Below, in pieces: positions 63,311-64,000 of a stretch of 64,000 nt of DNA. The notes beneath the pieces are model-generated. The model was not told the origin of the DNA. It was given only the letters and a program-made list of their open reading frames with translations, and searched no databases. Location: NCBI RefSeq assembly GCF_004912145.1, contig NZ_STGT01000004.1, forward strand, positions 310,001 through 374,000, in the 5' to 3' direction. This stretch comes from Peteryoungia rhizophila. GTDB lineage: Bacteria; Pseudomonadota; Alphaproteobacteria; Rhizobiales; Rhizobiaceae. Made by a program: the position numbers and the translations under genes. The first letter of the stretch is position 1. Each line of letters opens with the position of its first letter.

Positions 63311-64000
63311 TCACCCGATCCGGTTGTTTTCGATGAAGTCGAAATCGATGTCTTCGCCAAGGCCGGCACGATCCGGCACATGCACGTACCCATCCGCATC
63401 CATCGGATCGGACAAGGATTTCAGGTAGTCGTGGCCATCGTCATATTCGAGGAAGGGATGCAGCAGCCCGCGCTCGTACCAGCGGCAGTTCTTCGAGGCG
63501 GCCACCACATGCAGGTTCATCGCCGTGTTGCCGTGGACTTCGCAATCCATGCCGAAACACTCCGCCATGCGCATGGTTTTCAGCGCCGGTGTGATGCCGC
63601 CGACATCGTTGACGCCGGTCCGCAGGATATCGCAGGCGCCGGTCTTCACCCATTCGGCCCGATGCCAGTGCTTGCCTGCCGCACTTTCGGGACCGACAAC
63701 CGGAATGTCGAGATTGTCGGCCAACCACTTGTAGGACGACATGGACTGCTCATCCATGGGCTCCTCGATCCAGTCGAAGCCAAGCTTCTCCAGGCCTCGG
63801 CCGAGATCCAGTGCATCCGTGCGCGAATACCAGTGGAAGGCATCGATCATCAAGCGGATATCCGGGCCGACAGCTTCGCGCACGGCGGCGCAGGCCTTGA
63901 GATCCATCTTCACATCAGGCGCCCAGCTGACCGGCGGCATCCAGGTGTGCAGCTTGATGCCCTTGTAGCCGCGCTTGACCAGCGTTTCGGCAAAGCGGCC
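63311..64000 (-). CDS. Enolase-superfamily enzyme, C-terminal part (cut by window edge)
   Basis: The visible 229 or so residues include a lysine in GYKGIKLHTW, acidic ligands LMIDAFHWYSR, WIEEPMDE and VVGPESA, and a catalytic His in EVHGNTAMN. It is the barrel and end of a mandelate-racemase/muconate-lactonising family protein; the N-terminal capping domain lies beyond the right edge. It is first in a unit with the SGNH hydrolase. With the gene at 47947, two such enzymes bracket the transporter cluster. Substrate unknown. Confidence 0.85.
   Translation of the reverse strand, partial: GRFAETLVKRGYKGIKLHTWMPPVSWAPDVKMDLKACAAVREAVGPDIRLMIDAFHWYSRTDALDLGRGLEKLGFDWIEEPMDEQSMSSYKWLADNLDIPVVGPESAAGKHWHRAEWVKTGACDILRTGVNDVGGITPALKTMRMAECFGMDCEVHGNTAMNLHVVAASKNCRWYERGLLHPFLEYDDGHDYLKSLSDPMDADGYVHVPDRAGLGEDIDFDFIENNRIG

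Overview
This 64 kb window reads as Alphaproteobacteria, most likely Rhizobiaceae (order Hyphomicrobiales). The reasons are the norEF-norCBQD arrangement, the ccoNOQP order, DUF982 and DUF1236 proteins, a decayed RHE_PE00001-type (DUF1612) gene normally carried on rhizobial plasmids, and a VirD4/TraG remnant. The last two suggest a plasmid or chromid, or a chromosomal island of plasmid origin. The taxon is inferred, not shown.

Left third (1-23.2 kb): a dense denitrification and anaerobic-life island. It holds hemN (O2-independent haem synthesis); norE-norF and norC-norB-norQ-norD (NO reductase); a small membrane protein, a hemerythrin-like protein and NnrU; a NitT/TauT-type ABC transporter joined to two nnrS genes; ubiX-ubiD opposite ubiT-ubiU-ubiV (O2-independent ubiquinone synthesis); a Ric/YtfE/DnrN di-iron protein; a chemoreceptor with a NIT (nitrate/nitrite-sensing) domain; and an AniA-like copper nitrite reductase, nirK. 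Most of these transcription units have a TTG-N8-CAA (FNR/NnrR/FixK class) box in front, and two boxes are perfect TTGCG-N4-CGCAA palindromes. No regulator gene of that class lies in the window.

Middle (23.2-31.7 kb): on the minus strand a high-affinity cbb3 oxidase operon ccoN-O-Q-P, followed by a 65-aa membrane protein, a DUF2189 membrane protein, ccoS and another small membrane protein. Upstream of ccoN is a decay zone with a broken diguanylate cyclase and a chemoreceptor tail.

31.7-41.9 kb: a HisKA_3 sensor kinase/LuxR-type regulator pair, a Tat-exported Gly/Asn-rich protein, a DUF1236 protein, three consecutive exported Ser/Thr/Gly-rich proteins (two with a repeated S-T-x-G-T-G-G core), DUF982, glutaminase, a LacI-family remnant, a fosmidomycin-resistance-type MFS pump, and a mobile mystery protein A/B pair (HTH + Fic) behind a clear operator.

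41.9-47.9 kb: a zinc protein that fuses AztD to ZinT through a His-rich linker, with a perfect 17-bp palindrome upstream; then plasmid debris: an amino-acid ABC ATPase tail, VapBC with a duplicated operator, a frameshifted DUF1612 gene, a TraG tail and a LysR remnant.

47.9-64 kb: a catabolic/uptake region. It has an enolase-superfamily dehydratase, a DHDPS-family aldolase/dehydratase and a GntR regulator, divergent from a complete five-gene oligopeptide-type ABC transporter; a second GntR gene; a second, paralogous ABC transporter whose binding protein is inverted at the far end; an SGNH hydrolase; and a second enolase-superfamily gene that runs off the window. The two transporters look like a duplicated and diverged system for related substrates.
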